A DNA stretch of 64,000 nt from Flexithrix dorotheae DSM 6795 (GTDB taxonomy: Bacteria > Bacteroidota > Bacteroidia > Cytophagales > Flammeovirgaceae). Positions 36,663 through 45,960 of the stretch are shown here, piece by piece (position 1 is the first letter of the stretch; every line of letters starts with the position of its first letter). The notes beneath the pieces were generated by a model. The model was not told the origin of the DNA and searched no databases. It worked only from the letters and a program-made list of their open reading frames with translations. The translations under genes and the position numbers were made by a program. Where the stretch lies: NCBI RefSeq assembly GCF_000379765.1, contig NZ_KB903520.1:186001-250000 (forward strand), given 5' to 3'.

Positions 36663-37799
36663 ATGGTCAATTTACTTTTTTCTTTTCACCTTCCTATCAT
36701 ACTCAGGAATTACCACTTTCTTGAAATAGGAAAGTCCAATCCTTATTTTGATGAAGAAAAGCAGGAGGAATTTGTGAAAAAACAGGCACTAAGTTGTTAT
36801 AAACCCGGACTTGCCTTAATTCTGGATTTAATTGAAAAATCTCAGGGAAGTTTTAAATGTAGTTTTGCCTTGCCGGGATATGTGGTTGAATTATGGGAAA
36901 AATATGCTCCGGAACTCATTTCACCGCTTGAAGACATTTTGAAATCGGGAGTGGTGGAATGGCCACTGCAACCCTTCTACGATTGCCTGACAGATCGCAT
37001 CTCAAAAAAAGAGTTGAAAGCTCAGGTGGTATTACAAAAAAAGAAAATGCTGGATTTTGGCATTACTCCGGGAAATACACTTTTGGTTTATGAAGGCATC
37101 AACCTTGAAAAATACCAAAAGGCTTTTTCAGATACCAAAATAGAACAGGTTGTCTTTCTCCAAAATTTTATTGAAGAAGATTTTAAAACAGAACTTGTTC
37201 ATCAATTTTCCGAATCGCCAGTTTCATTTTTGGTAGCAGGGGGTAAGAAAAAAGATTTATTAGTGGATGATCTTCTTTTTTCGGATAAGCCCCAGGAAGT
37301 AATAGGGAAGGAAACTTTAGCTCATTTTTTACAGATTGCCTCTCCTAAAAATGCGGTTTTGGAGCATGCGCCCTTTGAAATATTTGGGAATGAAAAGGCC
37401 AAACTCAATGGAATTTCAGATTTATTTCAAAAAATGCTTTGGGAAGATTTGGAAGGAAAAAGGATTGAATTTGCCACCATCGCTGAATTGTTGGAAAGAA
37501 AAGTGAAGGAGGGCCTTGTAAAAATAGTGGAATCATTTCCTATTAATTCCTTTTATGAACCAGAATTAAACAACATGCAGCGGGATGCAATATCAACCAT
37601 ATACAAGCTCAAAAGTATTGGAAAAACAAATCCTGATGTAAAGGAAATCTGGAGAAAGCTGCTGTCCAAAAATCATTTTACCTATTTCGAAACCGGAAGT
37701 CCCAAAATAAGTATCCTTCCGAATCCCTATCCATCCCCATTTGATGCTTATATTAACTTTATGAATATTGCCAGTGATTTAGCAGGAAGGGAAGGTTGA
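36663..37799 (+). CDS. GH57-like protein, probably catalytically inactive
   Basis: A 378-residue cytoplasmic protein whose first third strongly recalls GH57 alpha-amylases: FSFHLPIILRNYHFLEIG at residues 6-23 (family FQVHQP...), CYKPGLALILDLI around 45-57, and KSGVVEWPLQPFYD around 98-111. In GH57 enzymes the nucleophile Glu lies in an RNTELIY-like motif; here the matching place reads GNTLLVYEG, with Leu instead of Glu. The acid/base Asp of DYETFGEH is replaced in HAPFEIFGNE. Both key residues appear lost. Alignment is by eye, so this is an inference. It could bind polysaccharide without cleaving it. No glycogen genes are adjacent. Confidence 0.55.
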   Translation: MVNLLFSFHLPIILRNYHFLEIGKSNPYFDEEKQEEFVKKQALSCYKPGLALILDLIEKSQGSFKCSFALPGYVVELWEKYAPELISPLEDILKSGVVEWPLQPFYDCLTDRISKKELKAQVVLQKKKMLDFGITPGNTLLVYEGINLEKYQKAFSDTKIEQVVFLQNFIEEDFKTELVHQFSESPVSFLVAGGKKKDLLVDDLLFSDKPQEVIGKETLAHFLQIASPKNAVLEHAPFEIFGNEKAKLNGISDLFQKMLWEDLEGKRIEFATIAELLERKVKEGLVKIVESFPINSFYEPELNNMQRDAISTIYKLKSIGKTNPDVKEIWRKLLSKNHFTYFETGSPKISILPNPYPSPFDAYINFMNIASDLAGREG

Positions 37800-37912
37800 A
37801 AATAAAATGGCTTCAAATGAATTATTTATTGAAGGTCAAATTTGCCAGAAATTAGGGAAAAGTGGTAACTTAAGTAAGTATTTGATTTTGAAAATTTACA
37901 AACTATAAAACC

Positions 37913-38620
37913 ATGACCACACAGGAAGTTCTTTCAGAACTGGAAAGTTATGCCGATGAGAATACCAAAAACACTTTGCTAAAGCATGGTGCCAAAGAAC
38001 CTTTTTTTGGAGTGAAAGTGGCTGACTTGAAGAAGATATTAAAGAAGACAAAAAAGAATCATGAGTTGTCCCTAGCCCTGTATGATACCGGAAATTCGGA
38101 TGCCATGTATCTTGCAGGATTAATGGCAGATGAAAAACAAATCACAAAAGCGCAACTGGAGGATTGGGTGGAGAAGGCATATTGGTATTATTTAAGTGAA
38201 TATACAGTCCCCTGGGTAGCTGCAGAAACTCCTTTTGGTTTTGGTTTAGGCCAACAATGGATTGAATCGGAAAGGGAAACCATTGCTGCTGCAGGATGGG
38301 CTACCTTGGCTAATTATGCGGCAGTGAATGAAGATAAGGATTTGGATATTGAGGCTTACAGTGAATTACTGGACAGGGTAGGGGAAGAAGTCCATCAGGC
38401 ACAGAACAGAGTCCGTTATGCCATGAATGGTTTTGTGATAGCCATTGGATCTTACATTTCGGAATTGACAGATAAATCGAAGGCAATTGCAAAGAAAATA
38501 GGCAAGGTGAATGTAGAAATGGGAGGGACAGCCTGCAAAGTGCCGTTGGCATCCGATTACATTCAAAAAGTGATCGATAAAGGCAGAGTTGGTAAAAAGA
38601 AAAAAATGGCAAGGTGTTGA
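37913..38620 (+). CDS. DNA alkylation repair protein, AlkD-like
   Basis: A 235-residue all-helical HEAT-like repeat protein with the AlkD-family pattern: FFGVKVADLKKILKK near residues 31-45, the long run of short helices, and WVAAETPFGFGLGQQWIES around 101. AlkD homologues excise N3/N7-alkylated purines without flipping the base. The C-terminus is lysine-rich (GKKKKMARC) and ends the protein. It is cytoplasmic. Activity is inferred by family; close relatives in Bacteroidota are annotated the same way. It is preceded by 113 bp containing no strong signal. Confidence 0.8.
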   Translation: MTTQEVLSELESYADENTKNTLLKHGAKEPFFGVKVADLKKILKKTKKNHELSLALYDTGNSDAMYLAGLMADEKQITKAQLEDWVEKAYWYYLSEYTVPWVAAETPFGFGLGQQWIESERETIAAAGWATLANYAAVNEDKDLDIEAYSELLDRVGEEVHQAQNRVRYAMNGFVIAIGSYISELTDKSKAIAKKIGKVNVEMGGTACKVPLASDYIQKVIDKGRVGKKKKMARC

Positions 38621-38720
38621 AAAGTTATCTTGAAAAAATATGTAGGGAAAGTTGGTTAAACAGGAAGTAAGTGTAACCGGAATAAAAATCCTATGAGAGT
38701 ATGTTTGAAAATTTTATTTC

Positions 38721-38814
38721 GAGATTTTGCAATAAATTGAATTTTCTACTAATACATGGATGGTAGGGAAATGTTCATTTTTTCTTGATAAAAAACGAAC
38801 AGCTGCGAAATCTC
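38721..38814. repeat. nested inverted repeats
   Basis: Outer arms GAGATTTTGCA (38721-38731) and TGCGAAATCTC (38804-38814) differ at one base. Inside, TGTTCATTTTTT (38772-38783) pairs with AAAAAACGAACA (38790-38801) across a 6-nt loop with one mismatch. Confidence 0.5.
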
Positions 38815-38879
38815 AATCAGATATTGAAAGGTCTTGAAAAAGAGAGATTTAGTCTATAGAATAGAAAGGAACAACCGCT

Positions 38880-38925
38880 ATTCAGGATTTCAAATCCTGA
38901 ATGTTTATCGTAAAATTTGAAATCC
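38880..38925. repeat. palindrome pair
   Basis: A 23-bp perfect palindrome (38880-38902: ATTCAGGATTT, C, AAATCCTGAAT) followed by ATTTGAAATCC (38915-38925), which can pair with GGATTTCAAAT inside it. The two alternative hairpins are mutually exclusive. Confidence 0.5.
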
Positions 38926-39002
38926 GATTATTTTCCTGGTAGCTCAAAAGATTGGAAAGGAAGGCAAGTGATAAATCCTAATTTTAGATTCGCTTATTTA
39001 AG

Positions 39003-40112
39003 CTATTTCCGCTGAAAAAAGTCCAAACTGATTGCCCCGGTGATGGGTAGGGAAAAAAGGTAAATTATTCCCCAAAGCCAGTTTCCTGTAAAATACCAAA
39101 AAAAAGCTGCTTGTATCAGGTAGAAGACAGGATACATAAATATCCCTCCTGCCAGTTTGATAGAGCCATGGAAATGCGGGTCTTTGACAAATTTTTTTAT
39201 AATTAACCGCATGAAAAAGTTGGGGATTAAATGGTTGATCCAACCGTAAATGGCAATAGGCCACAAATACCAATTTCTATTGCGATTTTCTTTATTTAGG
39301 GTGATGGAGCTATTTCCATTTTCTCCTTTTTGTGCCTTTCCAGATAATGCCTTCACAAGTTCCTGATCGTGTAAAAGCTGGTTTTTTAAATTGCCCTGTT
39401 GAGACCGGCTTTTTAGCCATTTCTCTTTGATCTCTTCATAATGACTGAGCGGCTGAATATTTACAATTAATTTCGTCAGTCCTTTTGAAATAGCCCTGGT
39501 TAGTTGAAGAATGCCTTTTTTTGTGTCTTCCTGAAACGCAGGTACAAAGTCTTTTACCTCAATGGGACTTCCAAAATTGACCAAAACATTTCCCCTCGAC
39601 CGGGTATGATGACTGTATTGTAAGCCTACCGGAACGATTAATCCGGAAAGTTTATAACCTGCTTTTTTTTCTGCTTCAAATGCAATTCTTGCAGCTCCTT
39701 TTTGAAGAGGGCGTAATCCCCATTTTAAATCGTGGTTGCCTTCCGGGAAAATTAAAACGGACTGGTTCTTATTCAACAGCTTTACACAATTCTCAATGAT
39801 TTGATCATTCTTTTTTACATTTCCAATTCCGTCCCTGAACCGGTAAATGGGCATCATTTTTAAAATGTCCAGAAAAAACCTGGCTACACTGGAATTGAAT
39901 ACGCTGGCTCTGGTAAGGAAATGGGGGGAACGATGAGAGGAAACAGCCACAATAATGGCATCAAGAAAGGCATTTTGGTGATTTACCGCAAAAATAATGG
40001 GCCGGTTGTGGGGTAAAGGCATTTCAAAATTAACTTCAATCTTTTTGAAATAAAATCTTAAAGCCAGCCGGACATACCTTTTTAAGGATTCATATATAAG
40101 CAATTTTATCAT
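39003..40112 (-). CDS. PlsC-type acyltransferase with C-terminal membrane region
   Basis: A 369-residue membrane-associated acyltransferase. Motif I reads VNHQNAFLDAII (an H-x5-D form common in Bacteroidota PlsC relatives), motif III is IFPEGNHD around residue 125-132, and PVGLQYSHHTRSRGNVLVNFG is the late acyltransferase region. Residues about 305-365 add two to three membrane helices. It is likely a 1-acylglycerol-3-phosphate-type acyltransferase; acceptor not proven. It follows the BASS transporter gene by 28 bp in one unit. Confidence 0.8.
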   Translation of the reverse strand: MIKLLIYESLKRYVRLALRFYFKKIEVNFEMPLPHNRPIIFAVNHQNAFLDAIIVAVSSHRSPHFLTRASVFNSSVARFFLDILKMMPIYRFRDGIGNVKKNDQIIENCVKLLNKNQSVLIFPEGNHDLKWGLRPLQKGAARIAFEAEKKAGYKLSGLIVPVGLQYSHHTRSRGNVLVNFGSPIEVKDFVPAFQEDTKKGILQLTRAISKGLTKLIVNIQPLSHYEEIKEKWLKSRSQQGNLKNQLLHDQELVKALSGKAQKGENGNSSITLNKENRNRNWYLWPIAIYGWINHLIPNFFMRLIIKKFVKDPHFHGSIKLAGGIFMYPVFYLIQAAFFWYFTGNWLWGIIYLFSLPITGAISLDFFQRK

Positions 40113-40140
40113 TGACTAAGGAATCATCAGTTGCAATAAT

Positions 40141-41061
40141 TTAAGCATGTTCTCTGGCAAGTCGGGCATTTTTGTAGGAGTAGAATTGGGAAATGGCAAA
40201 TCCGGAAACTATATGCCAGATACCCCACCATGCAGTAATTATAGCCATTCCCCCATTTCCCTCAAAAAAATTGAAGATAATTACCAAACCCAACCCGGAG
40301 TTTTGTATACCTGTTTCAATGGATATTGTTTTAATATCATTTTCGGGCAGCTTCATGAGTTTTCCAAACAAATACCCACCTGAAAGCGCCAAAGCATTGT
40401 GGATTAATACCAGGTAAATTACATAATCAAAATATTGGAGGAACAAATCAAAATTGTTGTAAAAGGCGATAATGATAAATCCGAAAAGAATGATCACAGA
40501 GAGGATTTTTATGGGTTGGCTAATTATTTTGGCAAATTTTGGCAGCCATTTGGCTACAGCAATTCCTACCAAAAGTGGAAAACCCATAATCAGAAAAACT
40601 ATTTTTATCATCTCCCCCAAATCAAGATTGATGGCAGCCAGAAACTGATCGGTAAAGGGTAACAATCCTGACCAAAACCCAAAGTTCATTGGGGTCATAA
40701 AAGTAGACAGAATGGTAGAAATTGCTGAAAGACTAATGGACAATGCCAGATTGCCTTTACTGAGCATAGTGAAAAAGTTGGAAATGTTTCCTCCGGGACA
40801 GGCCGCTACCAAAATCATCCCGGCAGCCAGACCGGGCAATGGATTGGCAAACCAAACCAACAAAAAAGTGAGCAAGGGAAGTAAAACAAATTGAGAGGTA
40901 ATTCCAGTAATGGTGGATTTAAGGTTTTGGGCTACTTCCCTGAAATTCTCCACTTTTAGGGAAAGTGCAATGCCAAACATGATAAAGGCCAGGCAAAGGT
41001 TCAAAAGAGTAAGACTTCCGGCATTGAAGTTTAGGTGAATGTCTTGTAATGGACTGTGCAT
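40141..41061 (-). CDS. bile acid:sodium symporter (BASS) family transporter
   Basis: A 306-residue membrane protein with about nine to ten helices and the BASS signatures ACPGGNISNFFT (residues 85-96) and the late GIQNSGLGLVI (about 250). BASS members co-transport Na+ with organic acids such as bile salts, pyruvate or pantothenate; the substrate here is unknown. It probably forms an operon with the acyltransferase and, 126 bp upstream, the thioesterase. Confidence 0.88.
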   Translation of the reverse strand: MHSPLQDIHLNFNAGSLTLLNLCLAFIMFGIALSLKVENFREVAQNLKSTITGITSQFVLLPLLTFLLVWFANPLPGLAAGMILVAACPGGNISNFFTMLSKGNLALSISLSAISTILSTFMTPMNFGFWSGLLPFTDQFLAAINLDLGEMIKIVFLIMGFPLLVGIAVAKWLPKFAKIISQPIKILSVIILFGFIIIAFYNNFDLFLQYFDYVIYLVLIHNALALSGGYLFGKLMKLPENDIKTISIETGIQNSGLGLVIIFNFFEGNGGMAIITAWWGIWHIVSGFAISQFYSYKNARLAREHA

Positions 41062-41187
41062 TTGCTTGTTTGTTAGTGATATCCTCCAGGGATAAGTTTC
41101 GGCAAAAATAGGTAAAATCGGGGAATTGATTTCTAGTTAGAAATTTGTTGAAAGCTTATTAATGTATTAATTTTTGAAACCTAGAAT

Positions 41188-41916
41188 TTATACCCACTCC
41201 ACAGAAGCCCTAATTAGCTCTTTTCCCTCTGAATTTTCGATAGAATGGAGGGTTTCCAATTCAGCCTTTTTTTGATATTTGGAAAGGAGCTGATCGTCAT
41301 AAACACTTTCAGCTTTAAACATCATATCCAGTTTTTTTGGCAATTGATTATCCAGCATTTCTCTAGGAAGTGCATCCAAAATCCATAGGAAATAATAGCT
41401 ATTGTTGGTGTGTCGGGCTTCGTCCAGGTAATGCCATTTTACCTTTATGGCATGCTCTCCATGGATTTCTGAAAGTGGTTTTATTTTCCCCGAAATTCTG
41501 GGTAAGGGCTCTTCTCCGGCATTCACGGTCAGGTCTTTTAGGAATTCCGGTACTTTTACCAATTGCCTTTTTACCAAATCTATGGCAATCCAGTTGCTGG
41601 AGGCCCTTCCGATTAATTCCTCATTGGCATTATAAATCCTAAAGTCTCTGTAGAAATAGTATTTGTCACTTCCAGAAGGCCAGGTTTTGATTTTTAGTTT
41701 TTCTCCCTGACCTACGTAATCGAAAACTTCCAATTGCAATCTGGAAAGTACCCAGGCGAGACCTTTTTCTGCCAGCCTGGATGTAGGAATGCCCATTTCC
41801 ATTACATTGGTTCTGGCCGCTTCCTGCATAAAATTAGCAAGTGCAGGTATAGTGACTTTTTGGTTTACCCCAATTTCATTGGTTTTTACTTTAAATGTTT
41901 CTGTAGTAACCAGCAT
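41188..41916 (-). CDS. acyl-[acyl-carrier-protein] thioesterase
   Basis: A 242-residue double-hotdog protein. The opening segment has the FatA/FatB-type arrangement (NFMQEAARTNVMEMG near 28-42, WVLSRLQLEVFDY at 54, KTWPSGSDKYYFYRDF around 77-92), and a second hotdog begins near residue 145. It hydrolyses acyl-ACP to free fatty acid. Its neighbours (BASS transporter, PlsC acyltransferase) suggest a fatty-acid or lipid theme. The next gene upstream, at 41970, shares the strand with a 53-bp gap. Confidence 0.85.
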   Translation of the reverse strand: MLVTTETFKVKTNEIGVNQKVTIPALANFMQEAARTNVMEMGIPTSRLAEKGLAWVLSRLQLEVFDYVGQGEKLKIKTWPSGSDKYYFYRDFRIYNANEELIGRASSNWIAIDLVKRQLVKVPEFLKDLTVNAGEEPLPRISGKIKPLSEIHGEHAIKVKWHYLDEARHTNNSYYFLWILDALPREMLDNQLPKKLDMMFKAESVYDDQLLSKYQKKAELETLHSIENSEGKELIRASVEWV

Positions 41917-41969
41917 TTTTTAAAGTATTATGAGGAGATCTTTCTTTAATTTCCTGTAGGTTTTAAAAT

Positions 41970-42491
41970 CTAAAAAATTGCCCTTATTTCATTTTTTATG
42001 ATGGATTGGGCCTGTCCGATAATATCGGAATCTTCAGCCAATAGGTTCTCAAATATTTTTTTAGCTAAATCCAGGGAAGTCGCATCCGGTTTCAGTTCTT
42101 GGCCAGAATTATTGATTAAAGCAATCACCTCTTCCATACATTTTTTTACCAATCCCCAGGACTGATCACTCATATAGATCTGCTGGGACAGGTTATGATT
42201 GAACTCCTCTCTGATCTCATGTACCAGTATATTCTGGAATTGCACTGCGGAATAAGAGCTGTCATTAAGTCTGATAATGAGGTTGTTAGGGGCCAGTCTT
42301 TCCAGGAAAATTACAATTCGCTCATAGGCCTGCAAACGAAGTGGTAAAATTTCCTTTGTTTGTTCTACAGATTTGCTGATTTTGTTCTCCTCTATAGATT
42401 TATCCAAAAATGACTTAACGATAAGATAAGCGCCATAAATAACGATTAATGAAGGGATTGTTGCTTTGGCAATGTCGATGATGCTTTCCAT
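41970..42491 (-). CDS. conserved membrane-anchored protein (DUF7935-like)
   Basis: A 173-residue protein with one N-terminal TM helix (about 9-29), then a long helical cytosolic part. The segment LPLRLQAYERIVIFLERL (residues 49-66) and the following NNLIIRL are typical of a small Bacteroidota-specific family of unknown function. No catalytic motif is visible. It lies first in a minus-strand run that continues with the thioesterase. Confidence 0.65.
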   Translation of the reverse strand: MESIIDIAKATIPSLIVIYGAYLIVKSFLDKSIEENKISKSVEQTKEILPLRLQAYERIVIFLERLAPNNLIIRLNDSSYSAVQFQNILVHEIREEFNHNLSQQIYMSDQSWGLVKKCMEEVIALINNSGQELKPDATSLDLAKKIFENLLAEDSDIIGQAQSIIKNEIRAIF

Positions 42492-42843
42492 AAAAGCTTA
42501 AAAAATATTTAATTGTTAAAAAAATGTCCTGAATTAATGACGGATCTGGTATTTTAAAATTATACTAATTTCGGACCAGTCGCACTAGTATAATCAACTG
42601 CTTTACAATTATAATTATTTTATGGAGAACCACTATTGGTTTCCAGTTAAAAAACTTTCTTTTTACTTATTTGGAGAATTAATGAATAGTAGTTGGGGAT
42701 TAAGGGGTAGTAATTAGAGTTTGGTTGGGATGAATTGTTGTTATTCGGTTCTGGAAATGGTCATTTTCAGCCGAAAAGAAAAATTTTAAACAGGCTCTTA
42801 AATTTAAATCCCTAAATTTACCGTAGAATTTTTTTTCTGTGAG
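42492..42843. other. intergenic region upstream of nuoD
   Basis: A divergent 352-base AT-rich spacer. A 31-codon frame at 42622-42717 has no support. No RNA gene, strong palindrome or repeat was seen. Confidence 0.45.
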
Positions 42844-44061
42844 ATGAGTAAAAGTGTTCAATACATATATAAGGAAGATAACCTTGCCAAATCCGAGGCA
42901 AATGTTTACAAAGAAAGTGACTTAAAAACCCAGGAAATGTTGATCAATATTGGTCCGCAGCATCCTTCCACCCACGGAGTTCTGAGGTTGGAAGTTGTCA
43001 CGGATGGGGAAATCATAGTAGATGTGGTTCCGCATTTGGGTTACCTTCACCGCTGTTTTGAGAAACATGCCGAATCAATGGCCTATAACCAGACTATTCC
43101 TTATGTGGACAGAATGGATTATGTGGCGGCTATGAATTCCGAGCATATTTATGCCATGGGTGTGGAAAAAATGCTGGGGATTACCGATGATATTCCCAAA
43201 AGGGTTGAGTATATCAGAGTCCTGGTGGCAGAGCTTAATCGACTCGCCTCTCATTTTGTAGCCATCGGAACTTATGCCATTGATATTGGGGCCTTTACAC
43301 CATTTCTATGGATGATGCGGGACAGAGAACACATTCTCAGATTGTTAGAATGGGTGAGTGGCTCAAGAATGTTGTATAATTACATTTGGGTGGGGGGATT
43401 ATATTACGATTTGCCAGTCGGTTTTGAAGAGCGGTGCAAAGAATTTATTGATTACCTGAAACCAAAATTGAGGGAACTTCAGGACCTGATCGTAGAAAAC
43501 AAAATATTTGTGGAAAGAACTGCAAATGTGGGTGTGCTGCCCTTAAACCTGGCCATTAATTATGGTATTTCAGGGCCAATGTTGAGGGGAAGTGGATTAA
43601 AATATGATTTGCGGAAAGTGGATGCTTATTCGGTTTATCCCGAACTCGAATTTGATGTTCCTATAGGTAAAGGAGAAATGGGTACTACAGGAGATTGCTG
43701 GGATAGAACCTATGTGAGAATGCAGGAATGTTGGGAATCGGCAAAAATTATCGAACAGTGTATAGAAAGACTGACAACCGATTTGAAACGAACCAGAGAT
43801 TTTGATCCCCAGGCTGCTGTTCCAAGGAAAGTGCGGCCCAAGCAAATGGATTTATATTTCAGAGGGGAAAGCCCTAAAGGAGAACTGGGATATTATTTCA
43901 GAACACAGGCCAATAAGGAGATCCCATACCGGGTAAAAGTGCGTTCCTGTTGTTTTGTAAACCTTTCCATACTTCCTGAAATAGCGAAGGGAACTATGTT
44001 TGCCGATTTAGTGGCCATAATTGGTTCCTTCGATTTTGTAATGGGAGAGGTAGATCGGTAA
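42844..44061 (+). CDS. nuoD: NADH-quinone oxidoreductase subunit D
   Basis: A 405-residue subunit of the complex I peripheral arm; with NuoB it forms the quinone site. Signatures: [16 protein letters not shown] (residues 35-50) and [14 protein letters not shown] (about 65-79). [11 protein letters not shown], a [13 protein letters not shown] segment, the conserved RPKQMDLY region and the C-terminal [12 protein letters not shown] ending are all intact. It is full length with a slightly long N-terminus. It stands alone: no other nuo gene lies beside it, which is unusual since nuo genes normally form one operon. Confidence 0.95.
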   Translation: MSKSVQYIYKEDNLAKSEANVYKESDLKTQEMLINIGPQHPSTHGVLRLEVVTDGEIIVDVVPHLGYLHRCFEKHAESMAYNQTIPYVDRMDYVAAMNSEHIYAMGVEKMLGITDDIPKRVEYIRVLVAELNRLASHFVAIGTYAIDIGAFTPFLWMMRDREHILRLLEWVSGSRMLYNYIWVGGLYYDLPVGFEERCKEFIDYLKPKLRELQDLIVENKIFVERTANVGVLPLNLAINYGISGPMLRGSGLKYDLRKVDAYSVYPELEFDVPIGKGEMGTTGDCWDRTYVRMQECWESAKIIEQCIERLTTDLKRTRDFDPQAAVPRKVRPKQMDLYFRGESPKGELGYYFRTQANKEIPYRVKVRSCCFVNLSILPEIAKGTMFADLVAIIGSFDFVMGEVDR

Positions 44062-44217
44062 TAATTTATCTACCAGAAAAATAAGAAAAGTGAAAGGCTT
44101 TCCGGCAACTTTAAGAATAAATAAAAAGGCTTTAAGTTAAGGTTATAAACAGGATGATTTTTTAGACTTTAATTTCTGCATTATCCCAGCTTAAATATCA
44201 ACACTAATTAAAAGAAC

Positions 44218-45465
44218 TTGGCCAGAATCAGCATCATTACCAATACATTTCCTCCAGAACTTGGGGCTGCCCCATCGAGAATCTTCGATATGGCTAAGGG
44301 TTTAAAGGAGGCTGGTTATGAAGTGGAAGTGCTTACCGGGATGCCAAATTATCCTACACCAAGTGTTTACAAGGCTTATCAGGGAAAGATATTTTGTAAG
44401 GAAAGTATAGGGGGGGTGGCTGTTAGAAGACATTGGATGTATGCTTCCCATAGTGATAAGTACATCAGTCGGTTTTTAAATATGACTTCCCTGGCTTTTT
44501 CCATGTTGCTTTCACTTCCTCATTTGCTAAGAAAAAGACCTGATTATATCATTGTACAATATCCTCCTGTAATGGTACCTATTTTTGCCCTTTTTATAGC
44601 AGCCATTACCAGAGCAAAGCTCATACTTAATGTTTCCGATTTATGGCCTATTGCCATCCATGAACTGGACCTGATCAAAAAGGGGAAGTTGTATAAAAGC
44701 CTTGAAAAATTAGAAAAGCTACTTTACAATAAATGCGATTTTGCGTTGGTACAGTCCAATGAGATCAAAGCGCATATTCAAACTAAATCTTCCAAACCTG
44801 TTTTACTTTTCAGAACCGGAGTAGATACCAGACTTTTTCAACAAAAAGAAAACTATGAGGTTCAAGGGAAAAAATTTAAGGTGATTTATGCCGGGGTAAT
44901 GGGGGTAGCACATGGTATTTTGCAATTATGCAAGGACGTGAATTTTAAATGGTATGGAGCCGAATTGCATATTTATGGAGATGGTTTTGAGTTCGAAAAA
45001 GTAAAAACCTACCTGAAAAAATTTCCCGAGAAAGGAATCAAATTGTTTAAAGCAGTTCCGCAAAAAAAGCTTGCTGAAATTATGCAGGAATATGATGCTG
45101 CTTTGATCTCACAGAAAAAAAGGATTCATGGAACAGTTCCATCCAAAGTTTATGAAGCGCTTTCTGTGGGTTTGCCCATTCTATTTAATGGAGGTGGAGA
45201 AGGCGGCAAAATTGTGGAAGCAGCCGGAGCCGGGCTTATTTCCAATCCGGTAAGGCCGGAAGAGCTTATCTCCAACCTTAAAAAGATGATTGCCGCAAAA
45301 CCTGCCAGTCTTTCGGCAATGGGAAACCGGGGCAGGAAAACTGCTGAAGAGGAATTTGATCGAAAAAAGCAAATTGAAAGTTTGATAAAAGCCTTAAATA
45401 CCTTAGACTTGAAAGGAGAATTAACAGATCCTGATCAATATGTTGAAGGTTTTTTACAAGAATGA
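44218..45465 (+). CDS. GT4-family glycosyltransferase (WbuB-like)
   Basis: A 415-residue glycosyltransferase with a GT-B fold. The N-terminal half starts ISIITNTFPPELGAAPSR with the usual glycine-rich loop; VSDLWPIAI (residues about 141-149) is a typical WbuB/WcaI feature; the donor-binding half has IYAGVMGVAHG, and the family E-x7-E region reads VPSKVYEALSVGLPILFNGG. These enzymes build cell-surface or exopolysaccharides. The start is TTG at 44218: the motif starts right after it and no ATG occurs until residue 25, so TTG is favoured. The 3' end overlaps the biotin-carrier gene by 26 bp. Confidence 0.85.
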   Translation: MARISIITNTFPPELGAAPSRIFDMAKGLKEAGYEVEVLTGMPNYPTPSVYKAYQGKIFCKESIGGVAVRRHWMYASHSDKYISRFLNMTSLAFSMLLSLPHLLRKRPDYIIVQYPPVMVPIFALFIAAITRAKLILNVSDLWPIAIHELDLIKKGKLYKSLEKLEKLLYNKCDFALVQSNEIKAHIQTKSSKPVLLFRTGVDTRLFQQKENYEVQGKKFKVIYAGVMGVAHGILQLCKDVNFKWYGAELHIYGDGFEFEKVKTYLKKFPEKGIKLFKAVPQKKLAEIMQEYDAALISQKKRIHGTVPSKVYEALSVGLPILFNGGGEGGKIVEAAGAGLISNPVRPEELISNLKKMIAAKPASLSAMGNRGRKTAEEEFDRKKQIESLIKALNTLDLKGELTDPDQYVEGFLQE

Positions 45466-45940
45466 ATCCTCTTTTGAATTAGAAAAAGAAAATGATCTCC
45501 TGAAAATTGATGGAGAATTATTCCCTGCTGATGTGCAAAAAGTAGCTGAAAACCGCTACCATATCATTAAAGATCATCAATCTTTTAATGTTGAAATCAT
45601 TGCTTCGGACTTTAAATCTAAGAATTTTACCATCAAGGTAAATGGGAATATTTATGAATTAAAAGCCAAAAATCAGTTGGATCTGCTTCTGGAAAAATTG
45701 GGAATGAACAATGGTTCGGAGCAGAAAGTAAATGAAATAAAAGCCCCAATGCCCGGATTAATTCTGGATATTTTAGTGAAGCCCGGAAACTCAGTGGCAA
45801 AGGGAGACAAAATTCTGATTTTGGAAGCCATGAAAATGGAGAATATGCTGAAATCTCCCGGAGATGGTGTGTTGAAATCCATTGAAGTGAAAGTGGGAGA
45901 GAATGTGGAGAAAAATCAGGTTTTGGTAAAGTTTGAGTAA
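45440..45940 (+). CDS. biotin carboxyl carrier-type protein
   Basis: A 166-residue protein whose C-terminal 70 residues form a biotinyl/lipoyl domain. The biotinylation motif EAMKMEN is present with Lys about residue 132, preceded by the conserved KAPMPGLILDI. The first 95 residues are a beta-rich domain seen in propionyl/acetyl-CoA carboxylase carrier subunits. No carboxylase gene is adjacent. It overlaps the upstream glycosyltransferase by 26 bp in a different frame, so translation may be coupled. Confidence 0.85.
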   Translation: MLKVFYKNESSFELEKENDLLKIDGELFPADVQKVAENRYHIIKDHQSFNVEIIASDFKSKNFTIKVNGNIYELKAKNQLDLLLEKLGMNNGSEQKVNEIKAPMPGLILDILVKPGNSVAKGDKILILEAMKMENMLKSPGDGVLKSIEVKVGENVEKNQVLVKFE

Positions 45941-45960
45941 TGCAACTTTTTCTTTATACG

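Larger units (their letters stand above)
38621..39002. other. gene-free region rich in inverted repeats
   Basis: A 382-base convergent spacer with no supported gene. It holds a degenerate relative of the 15901/17316 repeat (38679-38713), a nested inverted repeat (38721-38814) and a palindrome pair (38880-38925), listed separately. Confidence 0.6.

Noticed and set aside
42622-42717. 31-codon frame upstream of nuoD
   Set aside because: Too short, no motif or leader; the composition is not protein-like.
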